From an uncultured Clostridia bacterium (GTDB lineage Bacteria; Bacillota; Clostridia; TANB77; CAG-508), in contig CANQVJ010000002.1 of the NCBI GenBank assembly GCA_947627295.1, positions 1 to 64,000 of the forward strand: a DNA stretch of 64,000 nt, read 5' to 3'. This document shows positions 1-9,385 of this stretch, piece by piece. Under the pieces are notes generated by a model. That model searched no databases and had not been told where the DNA came from. It worked only from the letters and a program-made list of their open reading frames with translations. Position 1 is the stretch's first letter. Every line of letters begins with the position of its first letter. The translations under genes and the position numbers were made by a program.

Positions 1-345
1 AGTCTGGGCCGTATCTCAGTCCCAATGTGGCCGTTCAACCTCTCAGTTCGGCTACTGATCGTCGACTTGGTAGGCCTCTACCCCACCAACTATCTAATCA
101 GACGCAAGCCCATCTATCAGCGGATTTCTCCTTTCCCATTTGTATCATGCGATACTCATGGCATATGCGGTATTAGCAGTCATTTCTAACTGTTGTCCCC
201 CTCTGATAGGCAGGTTGCTTACGTGTTACTCACCAGTCCGCCACTAACCGCTCCCAAAGTAAACTTAGGGTTAAGTTCGTTCGACTTGCATGTCTTATGT
301 GCGCCGCCAGCGTTTATCCTGAGCCAGGATCAAACTCTCATGTTT
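1..345 (-). rRNA. rrs: 16S ribosomal RNA, 5' portion (partial)
   Basis: The minus strand carries the universal start of bacterial 16S rRNA: the 27F-type AGAGTTTGATC segment begins at about 338, followed by the CTGGCTCAG and GGCGGC stretches and the early variable region. About the first 345 nt of the gene are present; the rest lies beyond the left edge. The mature 5' end is placed by comparison with the usual 7-8 nt before AGAGTTTG, so it is approximate. Small ORFs over this stretch are artefacts of RNA sequence. Confidence 0.97.
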
Positions 346-726
346 TTTCGCGCTTTCTATAAACTTCGTATAACTGTGTCAGGTTTCGTCGAAATTTGCT
401 CGATATACAAGGAGTATAATCTCGCAAATTTCTTCTCACCTTCCTTGTTCTACTCGTTTCTAGGAACCGCTCACTCTACTTGCAATTTCTTTGAATTAAA
501 ATTCTAGAAAATCGCTACTCTACTAACAGTTTTTTGAATTTAAATTCTTAAACTTAAATTCTAGAAAACTATTTCTCTACTAACATAACATAAGCTTTCG
601 CTCATTTAAATATCATTATTATTGGTTCGGTACTTTTTGTACCGCTTAGGTTTTGTTCTCTTGGAATTTATCATTTATTTTTCAATGTACTTTTTGTTAG
701 CCAAAGTTCATCGTGTAACATACGAT
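346..726 (-). other. rRNA operon leader with degenerate tandem repeats
   Basis: The stretch between the rRNA promoter and 16S has no credible gene. It contains three related blocks of about 24-28 nt (457-480, 501-528, 558-585) sharing TTCTAGAAA/TTCTAGGAA followed by CTCTACT on the + strand, and a small hairpin GGTAC-AAAAA-GTACC near 630-650. Such leaders usually hold antitermination and RNase III processing signals; which of these applies here is inference. Confidence 0.5.
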
Positions 727-755
727 ATTATACTATACCGTTTGTGCTTTGTCAA
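727..755 (-). promoter_or_regulatory. rRNA operon promoter
   Basis: Read on the minus strand: -35 TTGACA (750-755), a 17-nt spacer, -10 TATAAT (727-732), a perfect housekeeping sigma consensus. An A-rich tract with TTTCAAAAAAACTG lies directly upstream of the -35 box and could act as an UP element. It fires toward the 16S gene about 380 nt downstream. Confidence 0.85.
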
Positions 756-832
756 CAGTTTTTTTGAAATTTTTTTAAAAATTTTTTCAAATTCAAACTT
801 CGTTTGCTCAGCACTATTTTAGTTTAACATAA

Positions 833-1381
833 TTACTCTACCGTGTCAATACTTTTTTTAATTTTTTTATTAAATTTTTCTTCAAACCACCTATTAAGTT
901 GCTTTCTATTTTTGAACACCATAATTTTGCTGCTTTCATTTTCGTCTAAAACACCCTTGATATGACTTCTTACTTTTCTATTCCATAAAAAAGTGTGCTT
1001 TACAAATTCAAAATCCATTTTTTCTTTACAACCTGGGATTTCTCCTCTTTCTTTTCCTCTGCATTCAAAATATCTTCCATAAATACCTTTCATTTTTGCA
1101 AATGTTGAATAATCTAAAAAGATAACTTTATCGGCTTGCTTTATTCTGTAATCCAATGTTTTTTTGTAGTTGCCGTCGATGACCCATTCGTCTTGCTGAG
1201 CCACATCCATAATCATGCTATCTCTTTCTTCTTTGTCTCTTTCTACCCAATTGTCTTTAAAATGCATTCCGTCTAAGTGATACACCGGTAAGTTAAACTC
1301 TTTTCCTAAATTCTTTGCCAAAGTGCTTTTTCCTGTTCCTGGACCGCCTAAAACTGAAATTTTCTTAATACTTTTCTCCAT
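833..1381 (-). CDS. FlaR-like P-loop nucleoside kinase-type protein
   Basis: Predicted cytosolic ATP/GTP-binding protein of the adenylate-kinase-like group often annotated as 'DNA topology modulation protein FlaR'. A clear Walker A motif GGPGTGKST lies near the N-terminus, followed by the family's HLDG and WVIDGNY motifs. It is about 182 residues, normal for the group. A longer frame begins at a TTG at 1396, but the ATG at 1381 has a GGAGGG ribosome site 7 nt upstream, so I take the ATG. The true substrate of this family is not well established. It sits alone between the rRNA promoter and a GIY-YIG gene. Confidence 0.8.
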   Translation of the reverse strand: MEKSIKKISVLGGPGTGKSTLAKNLGKEFNLPVYHLDGMHFKDNWVERDKEERDSMIMDVAQQDEWVIDGNYKKTLDYRIKQADKVIFLDYSTFAKMKGIYGRYFECRGKERGEIPGCKEKMDFEFVKHTFLWNRKVRSHIKGVLDENESSKIMVFKNRKQLNRWFEEKFNKKIKKSIDTVE

Positions 1382-1398
1382 TTCTTGACCCTCCAAAA

Positions 1399-1707
1399 CT
1401 AAATTTTAATTTTATAATATCTTCTGCAATCTATCTTCCCTTTTAAATAAGAAGATAATTTTTCTCCTTTAATTAGATTTTCCTTTTGTGCTTTGGTTAG
1501 CGTCTTTATGTGGTATTCAAGTTTGCAGGCTAAAGATTTTTCTTTGCATCTCCAAGCCGACTCCAACCCGACCACATCATGTGATTTTGTATATTTTGCT
1601 CCAGCTTTTCTTTTGTTTATGTGTTCATCAATTCTCTTTTCTAAATTTGATGTCATACCTGTATAGATAGAATTATCCGAACATCTTACCATATATGTAT
1701 AATACAT
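1399..1707 (-). CDS. GIY-YIG nuclease-fold protein (UPF0213/YhbQ type)
   Basis: Small single-domain protein of about 102 residues. The N-terminus shows the GIY-YIG strands as YYTYMVRC and SIYTGMT, followed by the conserved arginine region (LEKRIDEH) and the basic KRKAGAKYTK segment typical of the short YhbQ-like family. These proteins keep the endonuclease fold; their cellular job is poorly known and may be DNA repair. The frame opens with GTG at 1713, but the GAGGGGG ribosome site fits the ATG at 1707 better. It ends 17 nt before the FlaR-like gene and may be co-transcribed with it. Confidence 0.85.
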   Translation of the reverse strand: MYYTYMVRCSDNSIYTGMTSNLEKRIDEHINKRKAGAKYTKSHDVVGLESAWRCKEKSLACKLEYHIKTLTKAQKENLIKGEKLSSYLKGKIDCRRYYKIKI

Positions 1708-1727
1708 TTCCACCCCCTCTCAGCAAA

Positions 1728-1760
1728 ATTTTCGTAAAGTTCTTTCTTCTTTACGAAAAT
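1728..1760 (-). terminator. Hairpin between copper-chaperone-like gene and GIY-YIG gene
   Basis: A perfect 12-bp inverted repeat (ATTTTCGTAAAG / CTTTACGAAAAT) with a 9-nt loop follows the stop codon of the metal-binding gene on the minus strand. The trailing T-run is short, so termination may be leaky. Confidence 0.6.
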
Positions 1761-1771
1761 CATATCTGCAT

Positions 1772-1975
1772 TTATTTTTCTACTTCAAATCCGATGTCTT
1801 CAATTTTTTCTTCCATTATATTTTGTGCTACACCCTCTGCTTTTACTTTAACTTCTCCTATTTCATGATTTGCTTCTACTTCTTTAATTCCTTCTATTGT
1901 GCTAAGAGCGTTTTTAACTCTGTTCTCACAACCTCCGCATACCATGCCTTTTACTTTTATTGTGATTTCTTCCAT
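1772..1975 (-). CDS. Heavy-metal-associated domain protein (CopZ-like)
   Basis: A single HMA domain of 67 residues. The metal loop is GMVCGGCENRV, a CxxC motif at about residues 13-16 typical of copper or other soft-metal chaperones. The fold's alternating beta-alpha pattern continues to the end with nothing added. An AAGGAGTGAG ribosome site precedes the ATG. No copper ATPase or CsoR repressor is nearby, so the partner pump must lie elsewhere. Metal specificity cannot be read from sequence. Confidence 0.88.
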   Translation of the reverse strand: MEEITIKVKGMVCGGCENRVKNALSTIEGIKEVEANHEIGEVKVKAEGVAQNIMEEKIEDIGFEVEK

Positions 1976-2051
1976 TTAAACTCACTCCTTTTGAATTGTA
2001 TTCCCAAAAAAAAGCTGAGTTATTATTTTTTAATAACTCAACTTTTATTGT

Positions 2052-2128
<77 letters not shown>

Positions 2129-2195
2129 ATTTACTTGGACAATAATTATAATAACATAAATTCTCCCATAAGTCAATATTTTCAGCTTATTTTTC

Positions 2196-2909
2196 TTAAA
2201 TTTCTTTGAAAACTTTGCCAAGGGGCTCATTTATTACTAAGTTCGCAACATTATCATAAGCTGTTGCATCCTTGTTTATTAACACTAATTTGTTTCCTCT
2301 GTAATAGCGTATCAAACCACTTGCTGGATAAACTGTAAGTGATGTTCCGCCAACAATTAGCACATCTGCTTCACTAATTGCCTTTATTGCCCCTTCCAAT
2401 GTTTCATAATCCAATCCTTCTTCATATAAAACAACATCAGGTTTTATAACTCCACCACATGTGCACTTTGGAACTCCTTTTGATTCAAACACAGCATTTG
2501 CCTCATAGAATTTTCCGCAATCCATACAGTAATTCCTTAATACACTTCCATGCAATTCAAAAACATTTTTAGAACCAGCCTTTTGATGTAACCCGTCTAT
2601 ATTTTGTGTTACAACTGCTTTCAATTTCCCTTGCTTCTCCAAATCTGCCAATTTCAAATGCGTAACATTTGGCTCAAATTTAAGTGAGTTCATTTTATCT
2701 TTGTAGAATTTATAAAATTCTTCTGTTTCCTTCATAAAAAAAGTGTGGCTCAAAATTTCTTCTGGTGGAAATTTATATTTTTGATTATACAATCCGTCTT
2801 TACTTCTAAAATCTGGTATGCCACTTTCTGTTGAAACTCCAGCTCCACCAAAAAATACTATGTTATTACTTTCATTAATTATTTCTTTAAACTCTTTAAT
2901 TTTTTCCAT
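2196..2909 (-). CDS. NAD-dependent protein deacylase, Sir2 family
   Basis: Sirtuin of 237 residues, the normal bacterial CobB/SrtN length. Visible motifs in order: GAGVSTESGIPDFRS (NAD binding), TQNIDGLH (NAD and catalytic region), the catalytic His in ELHGS, four zinc cysteines (CMDCG and CTCGG), VVLYEE, GGTSLTVYP and a late INKD. It removes acyl groups from lysines using NAD in the cytosol. It is divergent from dapB, with about 130 nt between the two starts. The ATG start sits at the beginning of the conserved region. Confidence 0.95.
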   Translation of the reverse strand: MEKIKEFKEIINESNNIVFFGGAGVSTESGIPDFRSKDGLYNQKYKFPPEEILSHTFFMKETEEFYKFYKDKMNSLKFEPNVTHLKLADLEKQGKLKAVVTQNIDGLHQKAGSKNVFELHGSVLRNYCMDCGKFYEANAVFESKGVPKCTCGGVIKPDVVLYEEGLDYETLEGAIKAISEADVLIVGGTSLTVYPASGLIRYYRGNKLVLINKDATAYDNVANLVINEPLGKVFKEI

Positions 2910-2953
2910 GTTTAGTGCTCCTTACAAGGTAATAATATCACAATTTTTAATTT

Positions 2954-2982
2954 TTGACAATTAAGGGAGTTTGTTATAAAAT
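2954..2982 (+). promoter_or_regulatory. dapB promoter
   Basis: TTGACA at 2954-2959, 17-nt spacer, TAAAAT at 2977-2982 on the + strand, about 60 nt upstream of the dapB start. Confidence 0.6.
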
Positions 2983-3040
2983 TAAGCTAACTAAATTAAT
3001 AATTTAATATGTTTTAATAAATATGAAAGGAATTTTTGAT

Positions 3041-3793
3041 ATGAAAAATTTAAATGTTTTATTAAGTGGTTGTAGTGGGCATATGGGAAAGGAAGTTGCC
3101 AAAGTAATTGAAAACCAAGAAAACCTTACAATAGTTTGTGGTTATGCAATTGAAGACGACGGCACCTGCAGCTTTCCAGTATACAGCAATTACAACAATA
3201 TCAAAGAAAATCCAGACATTATTATAGACTTTTCAGTTCCTGTTGCAACTCTAAAAATTTTAGAGTATGCAACTCAAAACAAGATTCCTATTGTAATTGC
3301 CACCACTGGTTTTACAGATGAGCAATTTAAAATGATTGAAGATGCTTCAAAAATAATTCCTGTTTTTCAATCATACAACATGTCTTTTGACATTTTCTTA
3401 ATGCAAAAGATTTTAGAGCTTGTTAGCCCTAAATTGCAAAACACAGATATTGAAATTATTGAAACACATCATAATAGGAAAATCGACGCGCCAAGCGGCA
3501 CTGCTTTAATGCTTGCAGATTGCATTAACAAAGCATGTGATAACAAATATGAATACAACCTAAATAGGCTAAATGAAAAAAAGGCCCGTCAAAAAAATGA
3601 AATTGGTTTTTCTTCTTTGCGTGGTGGAAATATTGTTGGCGAACATACTGTGAAATTCATTGGTGAAAACGACACTTTCGAAATCACTCACAAAGCATAT
3701 TCTAGGCAACTTTTTGCAGAAGGCGCAGTTCGTGCAGCTAATTTCTTAATCGACCGCGACCCCAGCCTTTATAATATGAACAATATGCTATAA
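3041..3793 (+). CDS. dapB: 4-hydroxy-tetrahydrodipicolinate reductase
   Basis: DapB of about 250 residues reduces 4-hydroxy-tetrahydrodipicolinate with NAD(P)H in the lysine/diaminopimelate pathway, feeding peptidoglycan. The N-terminal Rossmann loop is SGCSGHMGKEV; the substrate segment ETHHNRKIDAPSGTA carries the catalytic His and Lys; the C-terminal GE-H-V segment is intact. A possible ATG at 3023 has no ribosome site; the ATG at 3041 is preceded by AAAGGA at suitable distance. It is one of few + strand genes, stands alone with its own promoter, and ends at a bidirectional terminator. No other dap gene is in the window. Confidence 0.95.
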   Translation: MKNLNVLLSGCSGHMGKEVAKVIENQENLTIVCGYAIEDDGTCSFPVYSNYNNIKENPDIIIDFSVPVATLKILEYATQNKIPIVIATTGFTDEQFKMIEDASKIIPVFQSYNMSFDIFLMQKILELVSPKLQNTDIEIIETHHNRKIDAPSGTALMLADCINKACDNKYEYNLNRLNEKKARQKNEIGFSSLRGGNIVGEHTVKFIGENDTFEITHKAYSRQLFAEGAVRAANFLIDRDPSLYNMNNML

Positions 3794-3797
3794 TTCC

Positions 3798-3831
3798 AAA
3801 AGAACTCGCATTTATTCTTGCGAGTTCTTTT
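3798..3831. terminator. Bidirectional terminator between dapB and scpB
   Basis: Perfect 13-bp inverted repeat AAAAGAACTCGCA / TGCGAGTTCTTTT with an 8-nt loop. The A and T tracts at both ends allow termination of dapB (+) and of the long minus-strand operon. It overlaps the last codons of scpB. Confidence 0.9.
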
Positions 3832-4378
3832 CTTCTATTATTTCGTCTATTACAATTTGTTTGTTTTCGTCTAATTTATACTTTGGAAGCTCTGGCAAAT
3901 TCTTTAATGACTTATATCCAAACATCCTCAAAAACTCTTGAGTAGTTTTGTATGTCATTGGCTTTCCTGGCAAATCACTCTTTCCAGCCTCTTCTACTAA
4001 ACCAAATTCTAATAATTTATACATACATCCGTCTACATTAACACCTCTAATTGCTTCAATTTCAGGTCTTGTAATTCTTGGGTTGTATGCAATTATTGCA
4101 AGTGTTTCCAATGCCGCATTAGAAATTTTAGGCTTTGCCCTATTATCTAATATTGGGTATATATATTCGTGAAATTTGGTTTTACTGCATAGCTGATAAG
4201 AATCGTCTATATTTATTAATTCAATTCCTCTATTTTCTTTCTTATATTCTTCTTGCATTTCAGAAATTGCTTTTTTAATTTCCTCTTGAGAAATTTCTAA
4301 TTGCATTACAAGTTCATTAATGCCAACTTCTCTACCTGCTGCAAAAAGTATTGCTTCAATTATTGCTTTTACTTCCAT
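3812..4378 (-). CDS. scpB: Segregation and condensation protein B
   Basis: ScpB of 188 residues, with the two winged-helix domains expected: first EAILFAAGREVGINELV, then the conserved SNAALETLAIIAYNPRITRPEIEAIRGVN segment and the GRSDLPGKPM-like turn (here GKSDLPGKPM). It binds ScpA and SMC to form condensin. scpA is not adjacent. The start overlaps the stop of the upstream membrane-protein gene (TAATG), which implies translational coupling at the end of the long suf-mnmA-lepA-rlmB run. Confidence 0.93.
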   Translation of the reverse strand: MEVKAIIEAILFAAGREVGINELVMQLEISQEEIKKAISEMQEEYKKENRGIELINIDDSYQLCSKTKFHEYIYPILDNRAKPKISNAALETLAIIAYNPRITRPEIEAIRGVNVDGCMYKLLEFGLVEEAGKSDLPGKPMTYKTTQEFLRMFGYKSLKNLPELPKYKLDENKQIVIDEIIEEKNSQE

Positions 4379-6315
4379 TAGTTTTCCTCTCTGGTTATAA
4401 TTACCGCACTAACCATTTGCGTTTCCTCATTATATTCAAAACTTACTGTATATTTTTTTCCTTTGTTTTCATCGCTATTAACTAACTCTCTAACTTTTGT
4501 TGCAAGCTGTTCATTAACTTTTCCTTTTGAAATGTTTAACTTTATTGAATTATTAGGCAAAACCTCAACTGTATCTAAATTATTTTGCACTGTTTTAATT
4601 AAACCTTCTAGAGCATTAACAGTAAGACCCTCTCCTTGGTATAATTCAAATTCTGCGTTAAACCTACTTACTTCTGACTTTGTTAATGTTACTAAACTAT
4701 TTATATCAATTTGTTTTGACAATAATTTTAGTTCATATAGTATGTTAAATAATTCGTTGAAATCAACTTTTTGAGTTACCTCATTTAACTTTTCAATTCC
4801 TCTATCATTTAATATTTCTTTGATTTCTGTGTATTCATCATCTGTTAAATCATTTAATGTAACATTGTTGTTATCAGTAAATTCTTCTATGCTGTCAAAA
4901 TCGTTTAAAACTTCTTTGTTATCTTTTATATTTAGCTCAATTTTGTTTGAGCCTATATCATAAGTAATTTTTGTATTTTTTTCTTGCTTTCCATTTGCAA
5001 TTACTCTATCTTGCACAAAGCTTGCTTTTTTAGTAGTTCCTTCGTTTTTCTTTAGCCAATTAATAGAAATCGAATCAGCCTTTTTCTCTACTTCAAAATT
5101 TTCAATATTATCTTCAATACTTCCATAAACTTCTTTATTTACATCTAAATAAATCGTTCCGTCTTCCGCAAAGCTGCTTTCAATAATTATCTTATATTCC
5201 TGTGTTGTAATTTCTGTTCTGACCGACTCACCCTCTGTTTCATAAACTGTAATTTGGCAGTTGTCGTTTCCGATGTTTTTATTTTTTACATCTGTTATAA
5301 TTTTATCTATTCTATCTATATAAATTTCCTCTGCTGACTTTTCTTCTTCCTGATTTTCTTGGTTCTCTTGGTTTTCTTGAGGTTCTTCACCCTCTTGATT
5401 TTGCTCTTGCTCATTTTGATTTTGTTCTTCTTGCCCTTGTTCCATTATTTGATTAACATCTTCTTCACTTACTTCTTTAGGATTTAAAATTTCTTCCAAA
5501 CCTCTAACTTTTGTTAATAGCAATTCGTCTTGCTTCATTTTTTCAAGTAGTGAAATATAAACATTATTCAATTCTTCCTTTGTTAAATTTAGAGTGTATG
5601 CATTTGCTAAAACCTGTGTTCCGTTATTTAACTCAATTTGCTCTTTTGCTGATTTTGTAAATTTAGCTTTATTAAATTTTTCTGAAATTAAAGGAGCGTA
5701 AGTATCATTTACTTGGTTTATTTCATTTACGGTAAATGTTAAAGTATTTTTTATATTTTTGTAATCTCCAATTTTATTTGGAACATTACCCTTTACTTCC
5801 ATTTTTTGAGCAACTTCTTTTAAATTTTTGTTGTCTACTGCAAGGTATTTGTCAAACAATCCCGACACGCGAACCCCGTACTTATCGTTTGATTTTAAAT
5901 ATTGAAGCTGTAATGCCTGTTCCTCATTTTTTTCAAGAACAATATCTTTATAATCTACATTGTTCATTGCATCTGTTTTACCATTGATAATTAATTTTAG
6001 ATTATTCAAAACATTTTCTTGACTACCTTCTGTTGTTGTGCCTATTCCTGAAGTATAGTTTCCTGTAACTTCTATGTTCGTTAGGTATTTATTGTTTTGC
6101 AACAAATTGTCATATTCTACACCTTTGTTGTCAACCAATATTTCCTCAACATTTACAGCTGCTTTTCTAATATATTTGGCAAATAGCGCCTCATTAGATT
6201 TTAGAAAATCTGTTGTAAAATAGAAATACGCAAATATGCCAACTATTATTAAAATTACAGCAATTATACATCCTATAACTATTTTCTTTATGCTACTTTT
6301 AGGTAATGGAAGCAT
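4378..6315 (-). CDS. Membrane-anchored protein, unknown function
   Basis: 645 residues, not recognised. A single N-terminal transmembrane segment (about residues 10-32, IVIGCIIAVILIIVGIFAYF) is followed by a large region predicted to face outside, rich in Lys, Glu and Asn. Residues about 285-330 form a low-complexity linker of EQNQ and QENQ units that separates two folded parts. Similar length and layout on both sides of the linker (LTLNLTKEELNNV and a later acidic part) suggest two related domains, but I cannot prove it. A GGGG ribosome site lies before the ATG. It is coupled to scpB and follows rlmB. Confidence 0.75.
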   Translation of the reverse strand: MLPLPKSSIKKIVIGCIIAVILIIVGIFAYFYFTTDFLKSNEALFAKYIRKAAVNVEEILVDNKGVEYDNLLQNNKYLTNIEVTGNYTSGIGTTTEGSQENVLNNLKLIINGKTDAMNNVDYKDIVLEKNEEQALQLQYLKSNDKYGVRVSGLFDKYLAVDNKNLKEVAQKMEVKGNVPNKIGDYKNIKNTLTFTVNEINQVNDTYAPLISEKFNKAKFTKSAKEQIELNNGTQVLANAYTLNLTKEELNNVYISLLEKMKQDELLLTKVRGLEEILNPKEVSEEDVNQIMEQGQEEQNQNEQEQNQEGEEPQENQENQENQEEEKSAEEIYIDRIDKIITDVKNKNIGNDNCQITVYETEGESVRTEITTQEYKIIIESSFAEDGTIYLDVNKEVYGSIEDNIENFEVEKKADSISINWLKKNEGTTKKASFVQDRVIANGKQEKNTKITYDIGSNKIELNIKDNKEVLNDFDSIEEFTDNNNVTLNDLTDDEYTEIKEILNDRGIEKLNEVTQKVDFNELFNILYELKLLSKQIDINSLVTLTKSEVSRFNAEFELYQGEGLTVNALEGLIKTVQNNLDTVEVLPNNSIKLNISKGKVNEQLATKVRELVNSDENKGKKYTVSFEYNEETQMVSAVIITREEN

Positions 6316-6361
6316 TTTTCTTCAACCCCTTCTTTTGTATTTTTCTTTATTATACTACATT

Positions 6362-7111
6362 TTATTGTTTTTTAGCAATGCTTTTTTGTTTAACTGCTTC
6401 ATAAATTATTATTCCTGCTGAAACAGATGCATTCAATGATGTTATTTTTCCTAGCATTGGTATCTTTACAATAAAATCACAATTATTTTTTACTTTTGTG
6501 CCCATGCCGGTGCCTTCGCTTCCAATAACAATGGCTATTGGACCAGTTAAATCTTGGTTATAGTAAAGAGTTTCGGTATTGCCGTCTGTTCCACAGACCC
6601 AGACCCCTGCCTCTTTTAATTTCAATATACAGTCAGTAATATTATTTACTCTTGCAACTTTTACATAGTTTGTTGCTCCAACTGAAACTTTGCTGACTGT
6701 GCTATTTACCTGTGCCGACCTTCTTTTTGGAATAATCACTCCATGAACTCCTGCTGTTTCTGCAGTTCTAAGAATTGCACCTAAATTGTGTGGGTCTTCT
6801 ATTCCATCTAAAATTACTATAAATGGATCTTCATTTTTTTGCTTTGCTTCTTCCAAAATGTCTTCAACTTCACAATATTCAAAAGGCGGAACTATTGCAA
6901 TAACTCCTTGATGATTGTTGCTTTTTGACATTTCATTTAAACTTCTTCTATCTTTAGGAACTATAACAATTCTCTTTTCCTTTGCCTTAGCGATTATCTT
7001 TTTTATTGAACCATGTGTTTCACCTTTTGCAATAAATATTTTGTTAATATCTTTATCAGTTTCAAGCAATTCTAATACAGCATTTCTGCCTTCAACTTGG
7101 TCTTCATACAT
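6362..7111 (-). CDS. rlmB: 23S rRNA (guanosine-2'-O-)-methyltransferase RlmB, TrmH/SpoU family
   Basis: SpoU-class methyltransferase of about 249 residues. The N-terminal substrate-binding domain starts with VEGRNAVLELL; the knotted catalytic domain shows motif 1 (LDGIEDPHNLGAILRTAETAGV), motif 2 (VIGSEGTGM) and motif 3 (IPMLGKITSLNASVSAGI). It methylates a ribose in 23S rRNA with SAM. A GTG at 7120 lies inside the lepA stop region; the ATG at 7111 has GAGGAG 8 nt upstream and is preferred. It starts just 5 nt after lepA ends. Confidence 0.92.
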   Translation of the reverse strand: MYEDQVEGRNAVLELLETDKDINKIFIAKGETHGSIKKIIAKAKEKRIVIVPKDRRSLNEMSKSNNHQGVIAIVPPFEYCEVEDILEEAKQKNEDPFIVILDGIEDPHNLGAILRTAETAGVHGVIIPKRRSAQVNSTVSKVSVGATNYVKVARVNNITDCILKLKEAGVWVCGTDGNTETLYYNQDLTGPIAIVIGSEGTGMGTKVKNNCDFIVKIPMLGKITSLNASVSAGIIIYEAVKQKSIAKKQ

Positions 7112-7116
7112 GTTTT

Positions 7117-8922
7117 TCACTCCTCATCTAATTTTAGGACTGATAGGAAAGCCTCTTGTGGTACTTCCACATTTCCTATTTCACGCATTTTTTTCTTTCC
7201 TCTTTTTTGCTTTTCAAGCAATTTCTTTTTTCTTGTAATATCTCCACCGTAGCATTTTGCAAGAACATCTTTCCTCATTGCTGAAATTGTTTCTCTTGCT
7301 ATTATTTTTCCGCCAATTACTGCTTGTATTGGTATTGCAAATAATTTTCTTGGGATAACTGTTTTTAATTTTTCTACCATTTTCTTACCCCTATTGTATG
7401 CACTATCTTTGTGAACTATTAGTGAAAGTGCATCAACAGGTTCGCCGTTAATGTGAATATCTAATTTAACTAAGCTTGACCTTCTATATTCTTTCATTTC
7501 ATAGTCAAACGAAGCGTACCCCTTTGTTTTAGATTTTAAATTATCAAAGAAATCATAAATTATTTCATTTAATGGCATTTCATAAACAAGTGTTACTCTG
7601 TTTTCGTCTAAATATTTCATATCTATATATATGCCACGCCTATTTTGGCATATTTCCATAACATTTCCAACATATTCTTTTGGTGTGAAAATGTTAGCTG
7701 TAACATATGGCTCTTCAAGATAGCTTATCTCTTGGGCGGTTGGCAAGTCGGTTGGATTATATATGTCTAAAATCGACCCGTCCGTCTTATGAACTTTGTA
7801 TATAACTGAAGGTGCCGTTGTGATTAATCCTAAATCAAATTCTCTATCAAGCCTTTCTTCAATTATTTCTAAATGTAGCAATCCTAAGAAACCACATCTA
7901 AAGCCGAACCCCAACGCCGCCGATGTTTCTTGCTCATATTCTAAGGATGCATCATTTAATTTTAGTTTTTCTAAAGCCATTTTTAAATTTTCATATTCGC
8001 TTCCGTCTATTGGGTATAACCCGCAATAGACCATTGGAGTAACTTTTTTGTAGCCTTTTAGAGGTTTGTCCACTGGGTTATCTTTTAAAGTTACTGTATC
8101 TCCTACATGTATGTCTGATAATTTTTTTATACTTGCTGCAATGTAGCCAACTTCGCCTGCTTTTATTTCCTGTGTTGGCATATATGAACCTGGCACAAAA
8201 TACCCAACCTCACTGACAGTAAATACTTTGTTTGTTGCCATTAATTTTATTTCGTCCCCAACTTTTACTTTACCGTCAACAACTCTAACATATGCTAGAG
8301 CACCTTTATAGTTATCATAATATGAATCAAATATTAAGCATTTTGTTTTTTCATTTTCATCACCTTTTGGTGAAGGTAAATCTGTAACTATTCTTTCCAA
8401 AACCTGTTCTACATTTAAACCAGATTTAGCAGAAATGCAAGGTGCATCTTCTGCTGGAATTCCAATAATATCTTCTATTTCTTTTTTTACTTCTTCTGGC
8501 CTACTGTTTGGTAAATCTATTTTATTTAAAACTGGTAGGATTTCTAGATTATTATCTATTGCTAAATAAACATTTGCAAGGGTTTGCGCTTCAACACCTT
8601 GACTGCTATCTACCACAAGAACGGCCCCGTCGCATGCAGCTAAGCTTCTTGAGACTTCATAATTGAAGTCAACATGACCTGGGGTATCTATCAAATTTAG
8701 CACATATTCTTTTCCGTCTTTTGCTTTATAAATCATCCTAACTGCTTGAGATTTTATTGTGATTCCACGCTCTTTTTCAATTTCCATATTATCAAGAACT
8801 TGACTTTCCATTTCTCTTTTGGAAAGAACGCCAGTCATTTCAATTAACCTATCTGCAAGTGTAGATTTCCCATGATCTATATGTGCTATAATGCTAAAAT
8901 TCCTGATGTTTTCTTGCTTCAT
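7117..8922 (-). CDS. lepA: Elongation factor 4 (LepA)
   Basis: 601 residues, full length. The GTPase domain shows [14 protein letters not shown] (G1), DTPGHVDF (G3) and NKIDLP (G4); later come the EF-G-like domains and the LepA-specific C-terminal domain with the [11 protein letters not shown] segment. It acts on stalled or mistranslocated ribosomes at the membrane or in the cytosol. The start overlaps the preceding small membrane-protein gene by 4 nt. Confidence 0.97.
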   Translation of the reverse strand: MKQENIRNFSIIAHIDHGKSTLADRLIEMTGVLSKREMESQVLDNMEIEKERGITIKSQAVRMIYKAKDGKEYVLNLIDTPGHVDFNYEVSRSLAACDGAVLVVDSSQGVEAQTLANVYLAIDNNLEILPVLNKIDLPNSRPEEVKKEIEDIIGIPAEDAPCISAKSGLNVEQVLERIVTDLPSPKGDENEKTKCLIFDSYYDNYKGALAYVRVVDGKVKVGDEIKLMATNKVFTVSEVGYFVPGSYMPTQEIKAGEVGYIAASIKKLSDIHVGDTVTLKDNPVDKPLKGYKKVTPMVYCGLYPIDGSEYENLKMALEKLKLNDASLEYEQETSAALGFGFRCGFLGLLHLEIIEERLDREFDLGLITTAPSVIYKVHKTDGSILDIYNPTDLPTAQEISYLEEPYVTANIFTPKEYVGNVMEICQNRRGIYIDMKYLDENRVTLVYEMPLNEIIYDFFDNLKSKTKGYASFDYEMKEYRRSSLVKLDIHINGEPVDALSLIVHKDSAYNRGKKMVEKLKTVIPRKLFAIPIQAVIGGKIIARETISAMRKDVLAKCYGGDITRKKKLLEKQKRGKKKMREIGNVEVPQEAFLSVLKLDEE

Positions 8923-9371
8923 ACTTTTTTCCTTTCTGTTTTACTTGTTTTTTTGTTCATTGCTAAATATTTGGCATTTATTGACCTAATTAGAGCAATT
9001 CCTGATTTTTCATAACTTGAAATTGTACAACAATAATCAACTGTTTGCTCTGTTCTGCCAACCTTCTCAAATGATAGATGCAAAGCATTACTCATAAATC
9101 TTGTAGGATTGTTTGAAATAATATCTTCGTCTGTGAATATTGAAAAATATACTTTATAAAAAATGTTGTTATATACTTTTGGGATTTCAATTCTGCTTAT
9201 CTCAATAGTTCTTTTAATAAAATCTAACCCCATAAGAGTAAGCATATCCTTTTCATCCTCTTCTTCAATATCTTCCAAATCTACTATTTCATATCCTAAA
9301 TATTTTTTTAATACAAGTACTATTGCTACAATAGCTGCTATTAACATAGCTAAACTTATTATTGCTATCAT
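8919..9371 (-). CDS. Small membrane-anchored protein, unknown function
   Basis: 150 residues, not recognised. One N-terminal transmembrane helix (about residues 2-22), then a short acidic stretch ([12 protein letters not shown]) and a soluble domain of about 100 residues that ends in a basic tail. It sits between mnmA and lepA with an ATGA overlap to lepA, so it is co-translated with the operon. The fixed position suggests a conserved local gene order, but no function follows from that. Confidence 0.72.
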   Translation of the reverse strand: MIAIISLAMLIAAIVAIVLVLKKYLGYEIVDLEDIEEEDEKDMLTLMGLDFIKRTIEISRIEIPKVYNNIFYKVYFSIFTDEDIISNNPTRFMSNALHLSFEKVGRTEQTVDYCCTISSYEKSGIALIRSINAKYLAMNKKTSKTERKKV

Positions 9372-9385
9372 TTGTTTTCCCCCAT

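Noticed and set aside
193..822. ORFs of 104 and 66 residues at the left edge
   Set aside because: They lie over 16S rRNA antisense and the rRNA leader; no ribosome site or protein-like composition.
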